Source: JAGQWW01 sp041392845
Lineage (GTDB): Bacteria > Bacteroidota > Bacteroidia > Chitinophagales > Saprospiraceae
Direction of reading: 5' to 3'
DNA length: 64,000 nucleotides
NCBI GenBank assembly: GCA_041392845.1
Contig: JAWKLG010000009.1
Location: 1-64,000 of the forward strand
This document shows positions 1 through 8,706 of this stretch, one piece after another. The notes beneath the pieces were generated by a model that ran no database searches, was not told the DNA's origin, and was given only the letters and a program-made list of their open reading frames with translations. Every line of letters begins with the position of its first letter. Position 1 is the stretch's first letter. Both the position numbers and the translations under genes were made by a program.

Positions 1-2
1 AA

Positions 3-467
3 ATGGTTTTTCTTAAAAAGAACTTTCTTTATGCCAACGATATGGCGAAAGCTCCTTTGGAAGATTTGTTTACAAAAGAAAAATTGGAAAATGGAAAAGT
101 TTGGGAAGCCAATAACTTTTCAAGTGGAGTACTTTTAAATGATGGTCAAATGAATTTCTCCTTCAAACCATTCCCTGCAAGTTTGCAATTTTCCAGTTTG
201 ATGGATGCTTCTCAAATAAATCAAGATTCGTGGGTAGTTGCCGGAAATTTTTATCCTAATAATATTGAATTGGGTCGCTATGATGCCAGTTTTGGAAATA
301 TACTTAGTTTCGGAAAGGATGGAAAAATGAATTCCTACGGTTTAGGTGATTTAAAAATCAAGGGTGAGGTTAGACATATTGTACCTGTGAAAATTAATGG
401 CAAAGATTGTTTGATTTTTGCAAGGAATAATGACAGTCTCCTGATTACCGAAATTCAAAACAACTAG
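3..467 (+). CDS. C-terminal end of a VCBS/FG-GAP repeat surface protein (partial)
   Basis: The frame is open at the left edge of the window, so only the last ~154 residues of a longer protein are visible. The segment with GRYDASFGNIL, a short glycine-rich turn and then a predicted strand ending LIFARNNDSLLITEI resembles the tail of Bacteroidota VCBS-repeat (FG-GAP/ASPIC-type) beta-propeller proteins, which are exported and often act at the cell surface. No signal peptide or catalytic motif can be seen because the N-terminus lies outside. The stop is followed after two bases by the next start, so the two genes are probably co-transcribed. The family call rests on pattern memory and is moderate. 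Confidence 0.6.
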   Translation: MVFLKKNFLYANDMAKAPLEDLFTKEKLENGKVWEANNFSSGVLLNDGQMNFSFKPFPASLQFSSLMDASQINQDSWVVAGNFYPNNIELGRYDASFGNILSFGKDGKMNSYGLGDLKIKGEVRHIVPVKINGKDCLIFARNNDSLLITEIQNN

Positions 468-469
468 AA

Positions 470-1159
470 ATGTCATATAAATACTGTATCGTAGCCTTCT
501 TGTTGCTTCTCGGCGTTTTCTCCTGTAAGATTGAAACAGTCGAACCAACATTTCGGAACTTTTATACATTTGATTTTCCTGTTTCCATGAGCAATGTGAA
601 AATGGAATACAATACAAATGATATTGTTTGGCTTGAGATTTCTATTCCGGGTAAATTAATTATGGATCAAGAATCCATGGAGGATGTTTTTGTTGGAAAT
701 GCAAAGTTCCCTATTTCAATAAAGGCTGAAGAAATTTCCAAATCACCTGCTGATTCTATTCAGGTTGCCCTTATTCTGCAAAATGGTGAATTGGTCAAAG
801 ATTCCAGCTTCCATACAAATGGAGTAAACTACCTGACTTTTGGCTGTCCGGAGCCCAATTATTTATTCAAAGCAGGCGTACAGTTCAAAAAACCAGGTGC
901 TTACCTTTTAACCTTAAATCCCGATGAGCCGGTTAAGAATGTGGTATTCAATGAATCTACGGATTGTTCAATCTATCAGGATCAGACCATTCTTCCTAAG
1001 GGTACAGATGTAGGTTCTGTTTCTTATGAATTTAATGCTTCTGATCTCAATTTGGATGTGTTTAAAAACTTTGCAAATAGTAATACAATCAATAAAAACC
1101 AATCATCGGTAGAAACTCAAATCGCCGGGAAACAGGTGTTTTTTGTTAAGGTTATCTAA
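470..1159 (+). CDS. putative lipoprotein of unknown function
   Basis: A 229-residue protein begins with a lipoprotein signal: a short charged start, a hydrophobic core and a lipobox-like VFSC with the acylated cysteine near residue 19. The mature part has no motif I recognise; it alternates polar and hydrophobic residues as in an all-beta domain and has two further cysteines (GCPEP and TDCS), possibly a disulfide. It starts two bases after the VCBS-type gene, so a shared transcript and a shared location at the envelope are likely. Function unknown. Confidence 0.7.
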   Translation: MSYKYCIVAFLLLLGVFSCKIETVEPTFRNFYTFDFPVSMSNVKMEYNTNDIVWLEISIPGKLIMDQESMEDVFVGNAKFPISIKAEEISKSPADSIQVALILQNGELVKDSSFHTNGVNYLTFGCPEPNYLFKAGVQFKKPGAYLLTLNPDEPVKNVVFNESTDCSIYQDQTILPKGTDVGSVSYEFNASDLNLDVFKNFANSNTINKNQSSVETQIAGKQVFFVKVI

Positions 1160-1268
1160 AGGTCTTTTGAGGTCATCCCAAAACCCGTCGTTTAACACAG
1201 AATTTTATATCTAAGTGTCAGATTTGGATAGATTTGGAATTGTTCTTTCGAACCAAATCATCCGAATT

Positions 1269-2552
1269 ATGAAATATTTTACACTATCACTTTTACTTTC
1301 CCTGGGGTTTTCCCTTCAATTATTAGGTCAGGCAGTAACCCTGCAAATACCTGATGCAAGTCCTAAAGCTTCAGTGAGCCAAAGGGTCGGGTTAACCGAT
1401 GTATCCATCGATTATAACCGACCTGCAGTACGAGAACGTGAAATTTGGGGTGCACTTGTGCCTTATGACGCAGTCTGGCGTGCAGGTGCCAATGAAAATA
1501 CTGTTTTTACCTGTTCCCATACGATTAAGCTAAATGGATCAGAATTGCCTGCCGGTAAATATGGATTCCACATCATACCCGGAAAAGAAAACAGCATCCT
1601 CATTTTTTCAAATAATAACAGCCAATGGGGGAGTTACAGCTACAACGATGCAGAAGACGCACTGCGTGTAAATATCAAAAATGCCAAAGCCGACAAATTC
1701 CATGAATATTTGACTTATTCTTTTGAGCCAATAAGTACTTCATCTGCTAAGCTTTCATTGTTGTGGGGAGAAATGGCCTTTTCAGTTGACATCGAAACCG
1801 ATGTTCATGAAACTGTTTTAAATCAAATTAGAAAAGACCTCCAAACCAAACCCGGCTGGACCTGGTTGGGCTGGAATGAAGCCGCAGCTTACTGCCTTCG
1901 CAATGAAGTAAATCTGGAAGAAGGTCTCCAATGGGCAACCCGTTCTGTTTTCATCAATCCTAATCCAAATAATCTGCAAACCAAGGCTTTGCTTACCGGG
2001 AAAATAGAAGGTAAAGGAGACGAGGCAAAAGAAAAAGCAGCTGCCATTACATCATTCAAAAGTGATCTGGAAAGACAAAACTGTACCTGGAAAGAATATT
2101 CTGCTGCAGCCAACTTTGCGGTACAGCAAGAATCCTGGGATCAGGCGCTTAGCTGGGCAGACCAAGCTGTAAAGATGAGTCCCAATATGACAGCTATGAT
2201 GGCAAAATCGGCCATTTACAATAAGAAAGGAGATACTAAAATGGCTGAAAGAGTAAAGAAGGAAGCCATTGCTAAAGGCACCAATGCTGAATTGAATCAA
2301 TATGGCTATCAATTGCTTCAATCGGGCAAAACAGCAGATGCAGTTGAAATCTTTAAAGTAAATACAGAAAGAAACCCTGAAGATCCAAATGTATGGGATA
2401 GTCTGGGCGAAGGGTATTTTTTCAACAAGCAAAAAGATGAGGCTATCAAAGCTTTTAAAAAGTCTCTGTCATTAAATCCACCCGATAATGTAAAAGCCAA
2501 TTCTATGAGCTACCTGGCAAGGATGGGTGTGAAGGAAGAAATGAAGCCTTAA
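1269..2552 (+). CDS. DUF2911 domain protein with C-terminal TPR repeats
   Basis: I place the start at the ATG that gives a clean signal peptide (MKYFTLSLLLSLGFSLQLLG, cleavage after the following Q/A); an upstream in-frame ATG at 1215 would put 18 polar residues before it. Residues ~25-170 match the Bacteroidota DUF2911 domain: the SPKASVSQRVGLTDVSIDYNRP opening split by a short loop, the VPYDAVWRAGANENT segment and the LPAGKYGFHIIPG strand. Residues ~215-425 form tetratricopeptide repeats, the last with DPNVWDSLGEGYF. It is predicted periplasmic or outer-membrane associated. The biochemical role of DUF2911 is not known. It is a single gene followed by strong hairpins. Confidence 0.85.
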   Translation: MKYFTLSLLLSLGFSLQLLGQAVTLQIPDASPKASVSQRVGLTDVSIDYNRPAVREREIWGALVPYDAVWRAGANENTVFTCSHTIKLNGSELPAGKYGFHIIPGKENSILIFSNNNSQWGSYSYNDAEDALRVNIKNAKADKFHEYLTYSFEPISTSSAKLSLLWGEMAFSVDIETDVHETVLNQIRKDLQTKPGWTWLGWNEAAAYCLRNEVNLEEGLQWATRSVFINPNPNNLQTKALLTGKIEGKGDEAKEKAAAITSFKSDLERQNCTWKEYSAAANFAVQQESWDQALSWADQAVKMSPNMTAMMAKSAIYNKKGDTKMAERVKKEAIAKGTNAELNQYGYQLLQSGKTADAVEIFKVNTERNPEDPNVWDSLGEGYFFNKQKDEAIKAFKKSLSLNPPDNVKANSMSYLARMGVKEEMKP

Positions 2553-2584
2553 AGAAGAATTTTAGAATGGTCGTAAATTAAGAA

Positions 2585-2673
2585 GCGGTCGCCCAAATGG
2601 ACGACCGCGCTCTTTCCAAAGGAAAGAAATCACCCGAATTAGATGTCACAAAAATAACTTTCCTTTTGGAAAG
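2585..2673. terminator. three hairpins between convergent genes
   Basis: Three inverted repeats lie in the gap between the DUF2911 gene and rimO, which converge here: GCGGTCG/CGACCGC (2585-2591 with 2602-2608), TCTTTCC/GGAAAGA (2611-2617 with 2621-2627) and CTTTCC/GGAAAG (2658-2663 with 2668-2673). The second and third share the same stem sequence. A T-rich stretch follows on the plus strand. They probably end transcription from both sides, but none has a classic uninterrupted U-tract. Confidence 0.45.
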
Positions 2674-2732
2674 AGGCTATTTTATGGTATAAATTTTTTT
2701 AATTCTCCTTTTTTGCACTTGTATAAGGATTG

Positions 2733-4043
2733 TTAAAGCTTGATTTCCCCAATTAAGTCATACTCCATCGCTTCGGTAATTTCGACCATAGCATAGTCAC
2801 CAATACGCGCATATTGCTCTTTAGCAGAAATGATGACTTCATTATCAACTTCAGGCGAGTCATATTCAGTTCTTCCATAAAAGAAATCACCCTCTTTTCT
2901 GTCTATTAAGACCTTGAATGTTTTGCCAACCTTTTGTTGGTTTTTCTCAAGTGAAATTTCTTGCTGAACCTCCATCAGCGCATTGGCTCTTCTGGTTTTT
3001 TCTTTTGCACTAACATTGTCTTTTACATCGTAAGCCCGGGTATTTTCCTCATGTGAATATTGAAATACTCCTACACGCTCAAATTGCATTTCCTTCACAA
3101 AATCCACCAAACCCTGAAAATCCTTTTTGGTTTCGCCGGGATATCCAACAAGAAAGGTGGTGCGAATTGCAATATCTGGAACGATTGTTCTAATATTTTG
3201 AATCAGTTCTCTGGTTTCTTCGACGGTTATCTGCCTCCTCATATTTTCCAAAACCTGATTGCTCGCATGTTGTAGGGGCATATCCAGGTAGTTGCAAACC
3301 TTGGGTTGTCTGGCCATTACCTCCAGAATTTCCATGGGAAACTTACTTGGATAAGCATAATGCAATCGAATCCATTCAATTCCTTCAACTTCACAAAGCG
3401 CATCCAGCAATTCCGGTAATGCTCGTTTTTTATAAATATCTAGTCCGTAATAAGTCAATTCCTGGGCGATCAACATCAACTCCTTGACGCCTCTTTTGGC
3501 CAGCCCTTTCGCTTCCTTTACCAAATCGTCAATGGATTTAGAAACATGGTTTCCTCTCATTAATGGAATGGCGCAAAAGGAACAGGTCCTGTTGCAACCT
3601 TCCGAGATTTTCAGATAAGCATAATGCTCCGGAGTAACTGTCAGTCTTTCTCCAATTAGTTCATGTTTATAATCGGCATTCAGCTTATTGAGCAAAAGAG
3701 GCAGTTCCAAGGTTCCAAACCAATCGTCTACTTCAGGAATTTCCAATTTAAGATCGTCGCGATATCTTTGAGAAAGGCAGCCGGTTACAAAGAGTTTGTC
3801 GAGGTTCCCCTGCTCTTTTACATTGGCATAATGAAGAATGGTGTTAATGCTTTCTTCCTTGGCAAGGTCAATAAATCCGCAAGTGTTTACGATGACGATA
3901 TTGGCATCATCATCCTGGTCGTGTCGCACCTCATATTCGTTTCCACGCAACTGGGTAATCAGGTTTTCGGAATCCACCAAATTCTTGCTACACCCAAGTG
4001 TTATCACACTGACCTTATCTTTTTTAATTGACTTTGTCTTCAA
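2733..4043 (-). CDS. rimO: ribosomal protein S12 methylthiotransferase RimO
   Basis: RimO is a radical-SAM enzyme that methylthiolates an aspartate of ribosomal protein S12. With the start proposed here, the N-terminal cluster cysteines are C18 (ITLGCSKN), C55 (NTCGFID) and C89 (VTGCLSQR). The radical-SAM motif CNRTCSFC gives C150, C154 and C157. The last ~65 residues form the TRAM domain. I choose the TTG at 4043, giving MKTKSIKKDK, over the TTG at 4073. The latter overlaps a consensus -7 promoter element at 4071-4078, and the shorter form matches the usual N-terminus of Bacteroidota RimO. No ATG exists between them. The length of ~436 residues is normal. The gene appears monocistronic. Confidence 0.93.
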   Translation of the reverse strand: MKTKSIKKDKVSVITLGCSKNLVDSENLITQLRGNEYEVRHDQDDDANIVIVNTCGFIDLAKEESINTILHYANVKEQGNLDKLFVTGCLSQRYRDDLKLEIPEVDDWFGTLELPLLLNKLNADYKHELIGERLTVTPEHYAYLKISEGCNRTCSFCAIPLMRGNHVSKSIDDLVKEAKGLAKRGVKELMLIAQELTYYGLDIYKKRALPELLDALCEVEGIEWIRLHYAYPSKFPMEILEVMARQPKVCNYLDMPLQHASNQVLENMRRQITVEETRELIQNIRTIVPDIAIRTTFLVGYPGETKKDFQGLVDFVKEMQFERVGVFQYSHEENTRAYDVKDNVSAKEKTRRANALMEVQQEISLEKNQQKVGKTFKVLIDRKEGDFFYGRTEYDSPEVDNEVIISAKEQYARIGDYAMVEITEAMEYDLIGEIKL

Positions 4044-4070
4044 TGGAATTTTTTTTATTAAAAATGGCTG

Positions 4071-4078
4071 CAAAGATA
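4071..4078 (-). promoter_or_regulatory. -7 promoter element for rimO
   Basis: On the minus strand this reads TATCTTTG, a full match to the Bacteroidota -7 consensus TAnnTTTG. Transcription would begin about 7-10 bases downstream, leaving a leader of roughly 20 bases before the TTG start at 4043. It argues against the longer rimO reading frame. Confidence 0.6.
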
Positions 4079-4167
4079 GTAAACCGGTATATCTTAAGTT
4101 TTATATTCCGTCTTTTTGACGTAAAGAACTTCCGTAAGGACTTTTTGTTTGCTTAAAAATCAATAGA

Positions 4168-4866
4168 ATGTTACGCATTTTCACCTTTTCCCTGTTTCTA
4201 ACACTGACGTTTTCGGTAACTACTTTTGCTCAATTGGGTGTTACCGCCTATGTTTCCCAATCTACATCGAAATATTTCCAAACAGATCAAAATCTTGATC
4301 CTTTCCAACATGCTGGTGCAGCGCTTCATTATTGGTTCAGAATAAATGAAACCAGAGTTGAGTTTTTTCCGGAAATCGGTTTTACCAAAGGAAGTTTTTT
4401 GGATTATCCTGAGAATGGCACGTCTCAATTCACCTTTATTCGGGAAGCCTATCAAAGTTATTTTTTTAGGATTCCTACCCGCTTTTATGTTTTGGATTTT
4501 GAAGGAGACTGCAATTGTCCTACCTTTTCAAAACAAGGAACTTTTTTTAAAAAAGGTTTTTTCCTGATGCTTGCACCAGGCGTTCAAATGGCAAATTTTC
4601 CTGTTGATTATGGTTTATTAGTCTCAGGGGAAGAGCAAAAGGAATCTTTTTCCAGGACCGGAGTTTCCTGGTCTGTTGCCGGAGGTTTGGGACTTGATAT
4701 TGGAATTTCTGATGCAATTACAATCACACCAATGGTATTACTAGAAAAAACCGGAAATTTTTCATTGGATCCAATGCCTTGTCATAACTGTTCCGAATTA
4801 AATATTGATGCAGATTTCCTCACCTTCTCGGGTGGATTGAGTATTCATTATCGTTGGCAACGATAG
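4168..4866 (+). CDS. outer-membrane beta-barrel protein (PorT-like fold)
   Basis: A 232-residue protein with a signal peptide (MLRIFTFSLFLTLTFSVTTF, cleavage before Q). The mature part consists of alternating strands with aromatic ends (ALHYWFRINETRVEFFPEIGF; FFRIPTRFYVLDF) and ends in HYRWQR, with an aromatic residue close to the C-terminus as in outer-membrane barrels of Bacteroidota. A CNC and a CHNC motif in loops could form disulfides. No enzyme motif is seen. It is transcribed divergently from rimO and followed by pgmB after a 73-base gap that has its own promoter. The exact role is unknown. Confidence 0.65.
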   Translation: MLRIFTFSLFLTLTFSVTTFAQLGVTAYVSQSTSKYFQTDQNLDPFQHAGAALHYWFRINETRVEFFPEIGFTKGSFLDYPENGTSQFTFIREAYQSYFFRIPTRFYVLDFEGDCNCPTFSKQGTFFKKGFFLMLAPGVQMANFPVDYGLLVSGEEQKESFSRTGVSWSVAGGLGLDIGISDAITITPMVLLEKTGNFSLDPMPCHNCSELNIDADFLTFSGGLSIHYRWQR

Positions 4867-4900
4867 GCTTTTTGAGCGCAGAAATAAACCAATAAATTAG

Positions 4901-4908
4901 CATCTTTG
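4901..4908 (+). promoter_or_regulatory. probable -7 element for pgmB-GH65
   Basis: CATCTTTG followed by C differs from TAnnTTTG at one base and lies 31 bases before the pgmB ATG, the spacing seen for the other promoters of the window. The -33 element is not clear. Confidence 0.4.
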
Positions 4909-4939
4909 CGTCCTTTCAACAATATCTAAATTTTTATAA

Positions 4940-5593
4940 ATGGGTTGTATTTTCGATCTGGACGGTGTAATTGTTGACACTGCTAAATATCATTTTCAAG
5001 CCTGGAAGAAATTGGCCAACGACCTTGGTTTTGATTTTTCTGAGGAACAAAACGAGCAACTGAAAGGAGTTAGCAGGGTAGAATCTCTGAACCTGATATT
5101 GAATTGGGGTGGAGTAGAGGTTTCAGAGGAGCGAAAGCTCGAATTGATGCAATCCAAAAATGAGAATTACCTGGATTTGATCGAAAAAATGCAACCGGAA
5201 GAAGTCTTGGAAGGCGTGGATGAATTTTTGGAAAAATTATCTAAAAGGAAGATACCAATAGCTTTGGGTTCTGCTTCAAAAAATGCAGAGATTATTTTGG
5301 AAAAGGTCGGACTTATCAAATACTTTAGTGTTTTGATAGATGGTAATAAAGTAAGCAAAAGTAAACCCGACCCGGAGGTGTTTTTAAAAGGAGCGGAAGG
5401 ACTTGGGCTTCAACCAATTGATTGTGTAGTTTTCGAAGACGCTGAAAAAGGCCTCCAGGCTGCCTTGGATGGTGGATTTTATACTGTAGGAGTGGGCGAC
5501 CCTGAGGTTTTGTATGAAGCACATTATTGCATTTCCAATTTTAAAGATTTGGATATTGATACTCTTTTTAAAAAAGTAAAATCAGCTAAATAG
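4940..5593 (+). CDS. pgmB: beta-phosphoglucomutase
   Basis: This HAD-family enzyme interconverts beta-glucose 1-phosphate and glucose 6-phosphate. The nucleophile motif FDLDGVIVDTA gives D6 and D8. A cap domain follows (residues ~15-85, with WKKLANDLGF and the GVSRVESL substrate loop), then motif II GSASKN, the SKSKPDPEVF lysine region and the EDAEKGLQAA acid motif. At 217 residues it is the usual length. It ends 14 bases before the GH65 phosphorylase gene, the classic partner that releases beta-glucose 1-phosphate, so the two form one pathway unit. Beta-specificity is inferred from this neighbour and from the motif set. Confidence 0.93.
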   Translation: MGCIFDLDGVIVDTAKYHFQAWKKLANDLGFDFSEEQNEQLKGVSRVESLNLILNWGGVEVSEERKLELMQSKNENYLDLIEKMQPEEVLEGVDEFLEKLSKRKIPIALGSASKNAEIILEKVGLIKYFSVLIDGNKVSKSKPDPEVFLKGAEGLGLQPIDCVVFEDAEKGLQAALDGGFYTVGVGDPEVLYEAHYCISNFKDLDIDTLFKKVKSAK

Positions 5594-5607
5594 TCAGGTT
5601 TAACAAT

Positions 5608-7920
5608 ATGAAAAAATACCTAAAAGCAGATCCCTGGTGTATCATAGAAGAAGGATGGAATCCTGAACTCAATCAGATTTCTGAAAGTATTTTCAGTATA
5701 GGAAATGGTCGCTTCGGACAAAGAGCCAATTTTGAAGAAGGATTTTCCGGAAAAACCCTCCAAGGTTCATATGTGGCTGGTATTTATTATCCGGATAAAA
5801 CCAAAGTGGGTTGGTGGAAAAATGGCTATCCTGAATATTTTGCAAAAGTCTTGAATGCTCCAAGCTGGATTGGGATTAAAGTAGAGGTTGATGGCGAACT
5901 GATGGACCTGGCAATGGCAAAGGAAGTCAGAAATTTCAAAAGGGTTCTGGATATGAAATCCGGCCTTTTGAGCCGTTCTTTTGAAATTGAATTGGTGAGT
6001 GGAAAAGAGTTGAGGGTCTCTGCAAAACGGTTTTGTTCCCTCGCCAATGATGAAATCGGAGCCATCCAATATGAATTGACTCCCTTGAATTTTTCCGGTA
6101 CCTTAACAGTTACCCCGGATGTAGATGCAGATATCGTGAATCAGGATTCAAATTACAATGAGAAATTCTGGTTGGGAATTGATTCTGAAGCAAAACGCAG
6201 GAAAGCCTACGTTCTGGCAGAAACGAAAAAGACTGGCTTTCAGGTTTGTACGACCATCAAATTTGACTTGAAAAGGAATGGAGAGATCATCGACTTTTCA
6301 ACTTACAGATTGGAAAAAGAGAAATATGCAGGTTGCCAGGTCGATGTAGAATTGAAGGAAGGTAAGACGCTTACCATTGAAAAATATGCCTCGATAGTTT
6401 CGTCTCTAAATTACCAGCCTGATGAATTGGTGCAGGTCGGAGATGTAGCAGTCAGGAAGGCACATAAAACGGGATTTGACCAATTATTAAGTGAACATGC
6501 TGCTTCCTGGGCATCCAAATGGATGGAAGCGGATATCGTTATTGAAGGAGATGAATCTGCTCAACAGGCTATCAGATTCAATATCTTTCAATTGTACCAG
6601 ACCTATACTGGAGAAGACGAGCGTCTCAACATCGGTCCAAAAGGTTTCACCGGTGAAAAATATGGTGGTTCTACTTATTGGGATACAGAAGCATATTGCC
6701 TGCCCTTTTATTTGTCAACTGCAGAGCAACAGGTAGCGAAAAACCTGCTTATTTATAGGTACAAACATTTGGAAAAAGCTATTGAGAATGCTCAAAAGCT
6801 TGGTTTTACAGACGGAGCAGCACTTTATCCTATGGTTACCATCAACGGAGAAGAATGCCACAATGAGTGGGAGATCACCTTTGAAGAAATACACAGGAAT
6901 GGTGCTATAGCTTATGCGATTTTGGACTACATCAGATATACCGGAGACAAGGATTATTTGATCGATTATGGTTTGGAAGTTCTAATAGGGATTTCAAGAT
7001 TTTGGGCGCAGAGGGTGCATTGGTCAGAGCGAAATGGCAAATATATGATGCACGGAGTTACCGGGCCAAACGAATATGAAAACAACATCAACAATAACTG
7101 GTATACCAATTATTTGGCCGTTTGGTGTTTGAAATATACACTTGAATGTTTGGAATATGTAGAAGATAAGGACTTGAAAGCATTCGAAGAACTTTCTGAA
7201 AAGATTAAATTCTACAAGTATACTGAGATTAAAAAATGGAAAGACATTATTGAAAAAATGTATTTCCCTGAAGATAAACAATTGGGCATCTTTGTTCAGC
7301 ATGATGGATTTTTGGACAAAGAACTTTTGACAGTTTCTGACTTGAAACCGGAAGACCGACCCATCAATCAAAACTGGTCCTGGGATCGGATATTAAGATC
7401 TGTTTTTATCAAGCAGGCCGATGTGCTCCAAGGGATTTATTTATTTGAAGATGATTTTGAAAAAGCTCAAATAGAAAAGAATTTTGATTTTTATGAACCT
7501 CGGACGGTTCATGAATCATCTCTTTCGCCTTGTGTGCATGCTATTTTAGCAGCATCTCTAGGTCGACAAGACAAGGCCTATGAAATGTATTTGAGGACTG
7601 CTCGTTTGGATTTGGACGATTATAATAATGATACAGAAGATGGTTGCCATATTACCAGCATGGCGGGTACCTGGATGGCAGTTGTGAAAGGTTTTGGCGG
7701 ATTTAAAATCAAAAATGACCGGGTTTATCTGAAACCATTCTTACCATCAGCCTGGCATAGGTTGTCCTTTAAAATCAGGTGGAGAGGCAATATAATCAAT
7801 ATAATTGTGTCTCAGAATGAGATAAAAATTGAAAATCTTTCACCGGAAATCATCCCAATCAACCTTTTTGGTAAAGATTTTGACATTAAAGAAAATGATA
7901 ATTTGATTCAAAGCATTTAA
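5608..7920 (+). CDS. glycoside hydrolase family 65 disaccharide phosphorylase (maltose phosphorylase type)
   Basis: GH65 enzymes cleave alpha-glucosides such as maltose, trehalose or kojibiose with phosphate, giving beta-glucose 1-phosphate and glucose. The 770-residue protein has the N-terminal beta-sandwich (~1-260, with GNGRFGQRANFEE) and the (alpha/alpha)6 barrel with GGSTYWDTEAYCLPF. The catalytic-acid segment TGPNEYENNINNNWYTN follows, in which E489 is the likely general acid. The C-terminal sheet contains a DTEDGCHITSMAGTW motif. The NNNWYTN form and the pgmB neighbour favour maltose phosphorylase, but kojibiose or trehalose specificity cannot be excluded from sequence alone. There is no signal peptide, so it acts in the cytoplasm. 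No sugar transporter is visible beside it. Confidence 0.9.
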   Translation: MKKYLKADPWCIIEEGWNPELNQISESIFSIGNGRFGQRANFEEGFSGKTLQGSYVAGIYYPDKTKVGWWKNGYPEYFAKVLNAPSWIGIKVEVDGELMDLAMAKEVRNFKRVLDMKSGLLSRSFEIELVSGKELRVSAKRFCSLANDEIGAIQYELTPLNFSGTLTVTPDVDADIVNQDSNYNEKFWLGIDSEAKRRKAYVLAETKKTGFQVCTTIKFDLKRNGEIIDFSTYRLEKEKYAGCQVDVELKEGKTLTIEKYASIVSSLNYQPDELVQVGDVAVRKAHKTGFDQLLSEHAASWASKWMEADIVIEGDESAQQAIRFNIFQLYQTYTGEDERLNIGPKGFTGEKYGGSTYWDTEAYCLPFYLSTAEQQVAKNLLIYRYKHLEKAIENAQKLGFTDGAALYPMVTINGEECHNEWEITFEEIHRNGAIAYAILDYIRYTGDKDYLIDYGLEVLIGISRFWAQRVHWSERNGKYMMHGVTGPNEYENNINNNWYTNYLAVWCLKYTLECLEYVEDKDLKAFEELSEKIKFYKYTEIKKWKDIIEKMYFPEDKQLGIFVQHDGFLDKELLTVSDLKPEDRPINQNWSWDRILRSVFIKQADVLQGIYLFEDDFEKAQIEKNFDFYEPRTVHESSLSPCVHAILAASLGRQDKAYEMYLRTARLDLDDYNNDTEDGCHITSMAGTWMAVVKGFGGFKIKNDRVYLKPFLPSAWHRLSFKIRWRGNIINIIVSQNEIKIENLSPEIIPINLFGKDFDIKENDNLIQSI

Positions 7921-7945
7921 AGGTTTAATTAGAAATATTCATCCC

Positions 7946-8479
7946 ATGAAAAAACTGAGGTTACAAATCAATTCATTGGTTATCCTACTTTTTGCAGCTT
8001 CCCTTACTTTAGGAAGTATAGGTTGTGAAAGTGATCCTTCCAATTCGGGTTCCACCACTGGAACAGTCAACAATAATCAATCTTCTCAAAATCCTCCAAA
8101 AGAAATTACCGGAAGGATGAAATATGTAGTAGGCCAAATTTGGTGGTACGAAGCCTATGTAACAGATAATACAGAATACTGTCGTGACCAAAGAGGCAAA
8201 TGGTTTCAATTCAACGCCGACGGTTCTTTTATATATGGAAAATACCAGGATGAAATAGACTCCGGAACCTGGAGTTATGACGAAGCAAAAGAAACGCTTT
8301 ACCTTTCTAATCCTGGTGGTTCAGAAACGCTTGAATGGAAAACCATGATGTCTCATACCAACGACCAAATGGTATTCCTGGGCCCTCCCCGAGGACAAAA
8401 TGGTGGAGATCAAACCATGCTCAGACCTTACCTTCAAAAACCAAGACCCCAAGACATTCCTAATTGGAGATGCGATTAG
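7946..8479 (+). CDS. putative lipoprotein, lipocalin-like beta domain
   Basis: A 177-residue protein with a lipoprotein signal (hydrophobic core then GSIGC, C near residue 27) and a low-complexity Ser/Thr/Asn linker to about residue 50. The mature part contains FNADGSFIYGKYQDEIDSGTWSYD split by short turns; FxxDGxF...GxW is the pattern of small lipocalin-like or DUF-type lipoproteins of Bacteroidota. It starts 25 bases after the GH65 gene and may share its transcript, but no functional link is evident. The stop codon TAG is the first triplet of the heptamer array that follows. Confidence 0.65.
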   Translation: MKKLRLQINSLVILLFAASLTLGSIGCESDPSNSGSTTGTVNNNQSSQNPPKEITGRMKYVVGQIWWYEAYVTDNTEYCRDQRGKWFQFNADGSFIYGKYQDEIDSGTWSYDEAKETLYLSNPGGSETLEWKTMMSHTNDQMVFLGPPRGQNGGDQTMLRPYLQKPRPQDIPNWRCD

Positions 8480-8573
8480 GGCTGGGTGCTGGGTACTGGG
8501 TGCTAGGTGCTGGGTGCTGGGTGCTGGGTGCTAGGCTCTGGGCACTAAGTGCTAGGTACTGGGTACTAGGGAC
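8477..8573 (+). repeat. heptamer array, unit T(A/G)GGT(G/A/T)C, 13 copies
   Basis: From 8483 to 8573 thirteen consecutive 7-base units can be read without a gap, for example TGGGTGC, TGGGTAC, TAGGTGC and TAGGTAC. Most variation falls at unit position 2 (A or G) and position 6 (G, A or T). The stop codon of the preceding lipoprotein gene (TAG, 8477-8479) begins a six-base degenerate unit directly in front. Runs of GGG at 7-base spacing could form G-quadruplexes in RNA or DNA. Confidence 0.95.
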
Positions 8574-8597
8574 TATGCGGAATTTTTCTAAAAAAAC

Positions 8598-8632
8598 CAT
8601 GTACCGCAAACCGTATCCCATACACCGTTAAA
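8598..8632 (+). repeat. second heptamer array, unit C(G/A)TANAC, 5 copies
   Basis: Five 7-base units follow one another: CATGTAC, CGCAAAC, CGTATCC, CATACAC, CGTTAAA. The units are degenerate but stay in phase. The same CGTAAAC-like unit occurs as clean arrays at 61088-61115 and 44310-44337. This array lies between the TRGGTDC array and the hairpin terminator. Confidence 0.7.
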
Positions 8633-8664
8633 AAAGGGTTTGACTGAATGTCAAACCCTTTTTT
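8630..8664. terminator. bidirectional rho-independent terminator
   Basis: A perfect 15-base stem AAAAAAGGGTTTGAC / GTCAAACCCTTTTTT (8630-8644 with 8650-8664) encloses a five-base loop. A and T tracts flank the GC part on both sides, so it can act in either direction. It sits between the convergent lipoprotein and M42 peptidase genes. Confidence 0.85.
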
Positions 8665-8706
8665 AAAAGCCAAAAGCCAAAAGCCAAAAGCCAATGGCCA
8701 ACAGCC
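8665..8706 (-). repeat. third heptamer array, plus-strand unit AAAAGCC, 6 copies
   Basis: Four identical AAAAGCC units are followed by AATGGCC and AACAGCC, all in 7-base phase. On the minus strand the array (units of the form TTGGCTT) begins two bases after the TGA stop of the M42 peptidase gene and runs into the terminator. It mirrors the stop-anchored array on the other side of the same gap. Confidence 0.9.

Noticed and set aside
8480..8573. Heptamer array as a possible CRISPR array
   Set aside because: Units are 7 bases long without spacers and without cas genes; a CRISPR needs longer repeats and unique spacers.
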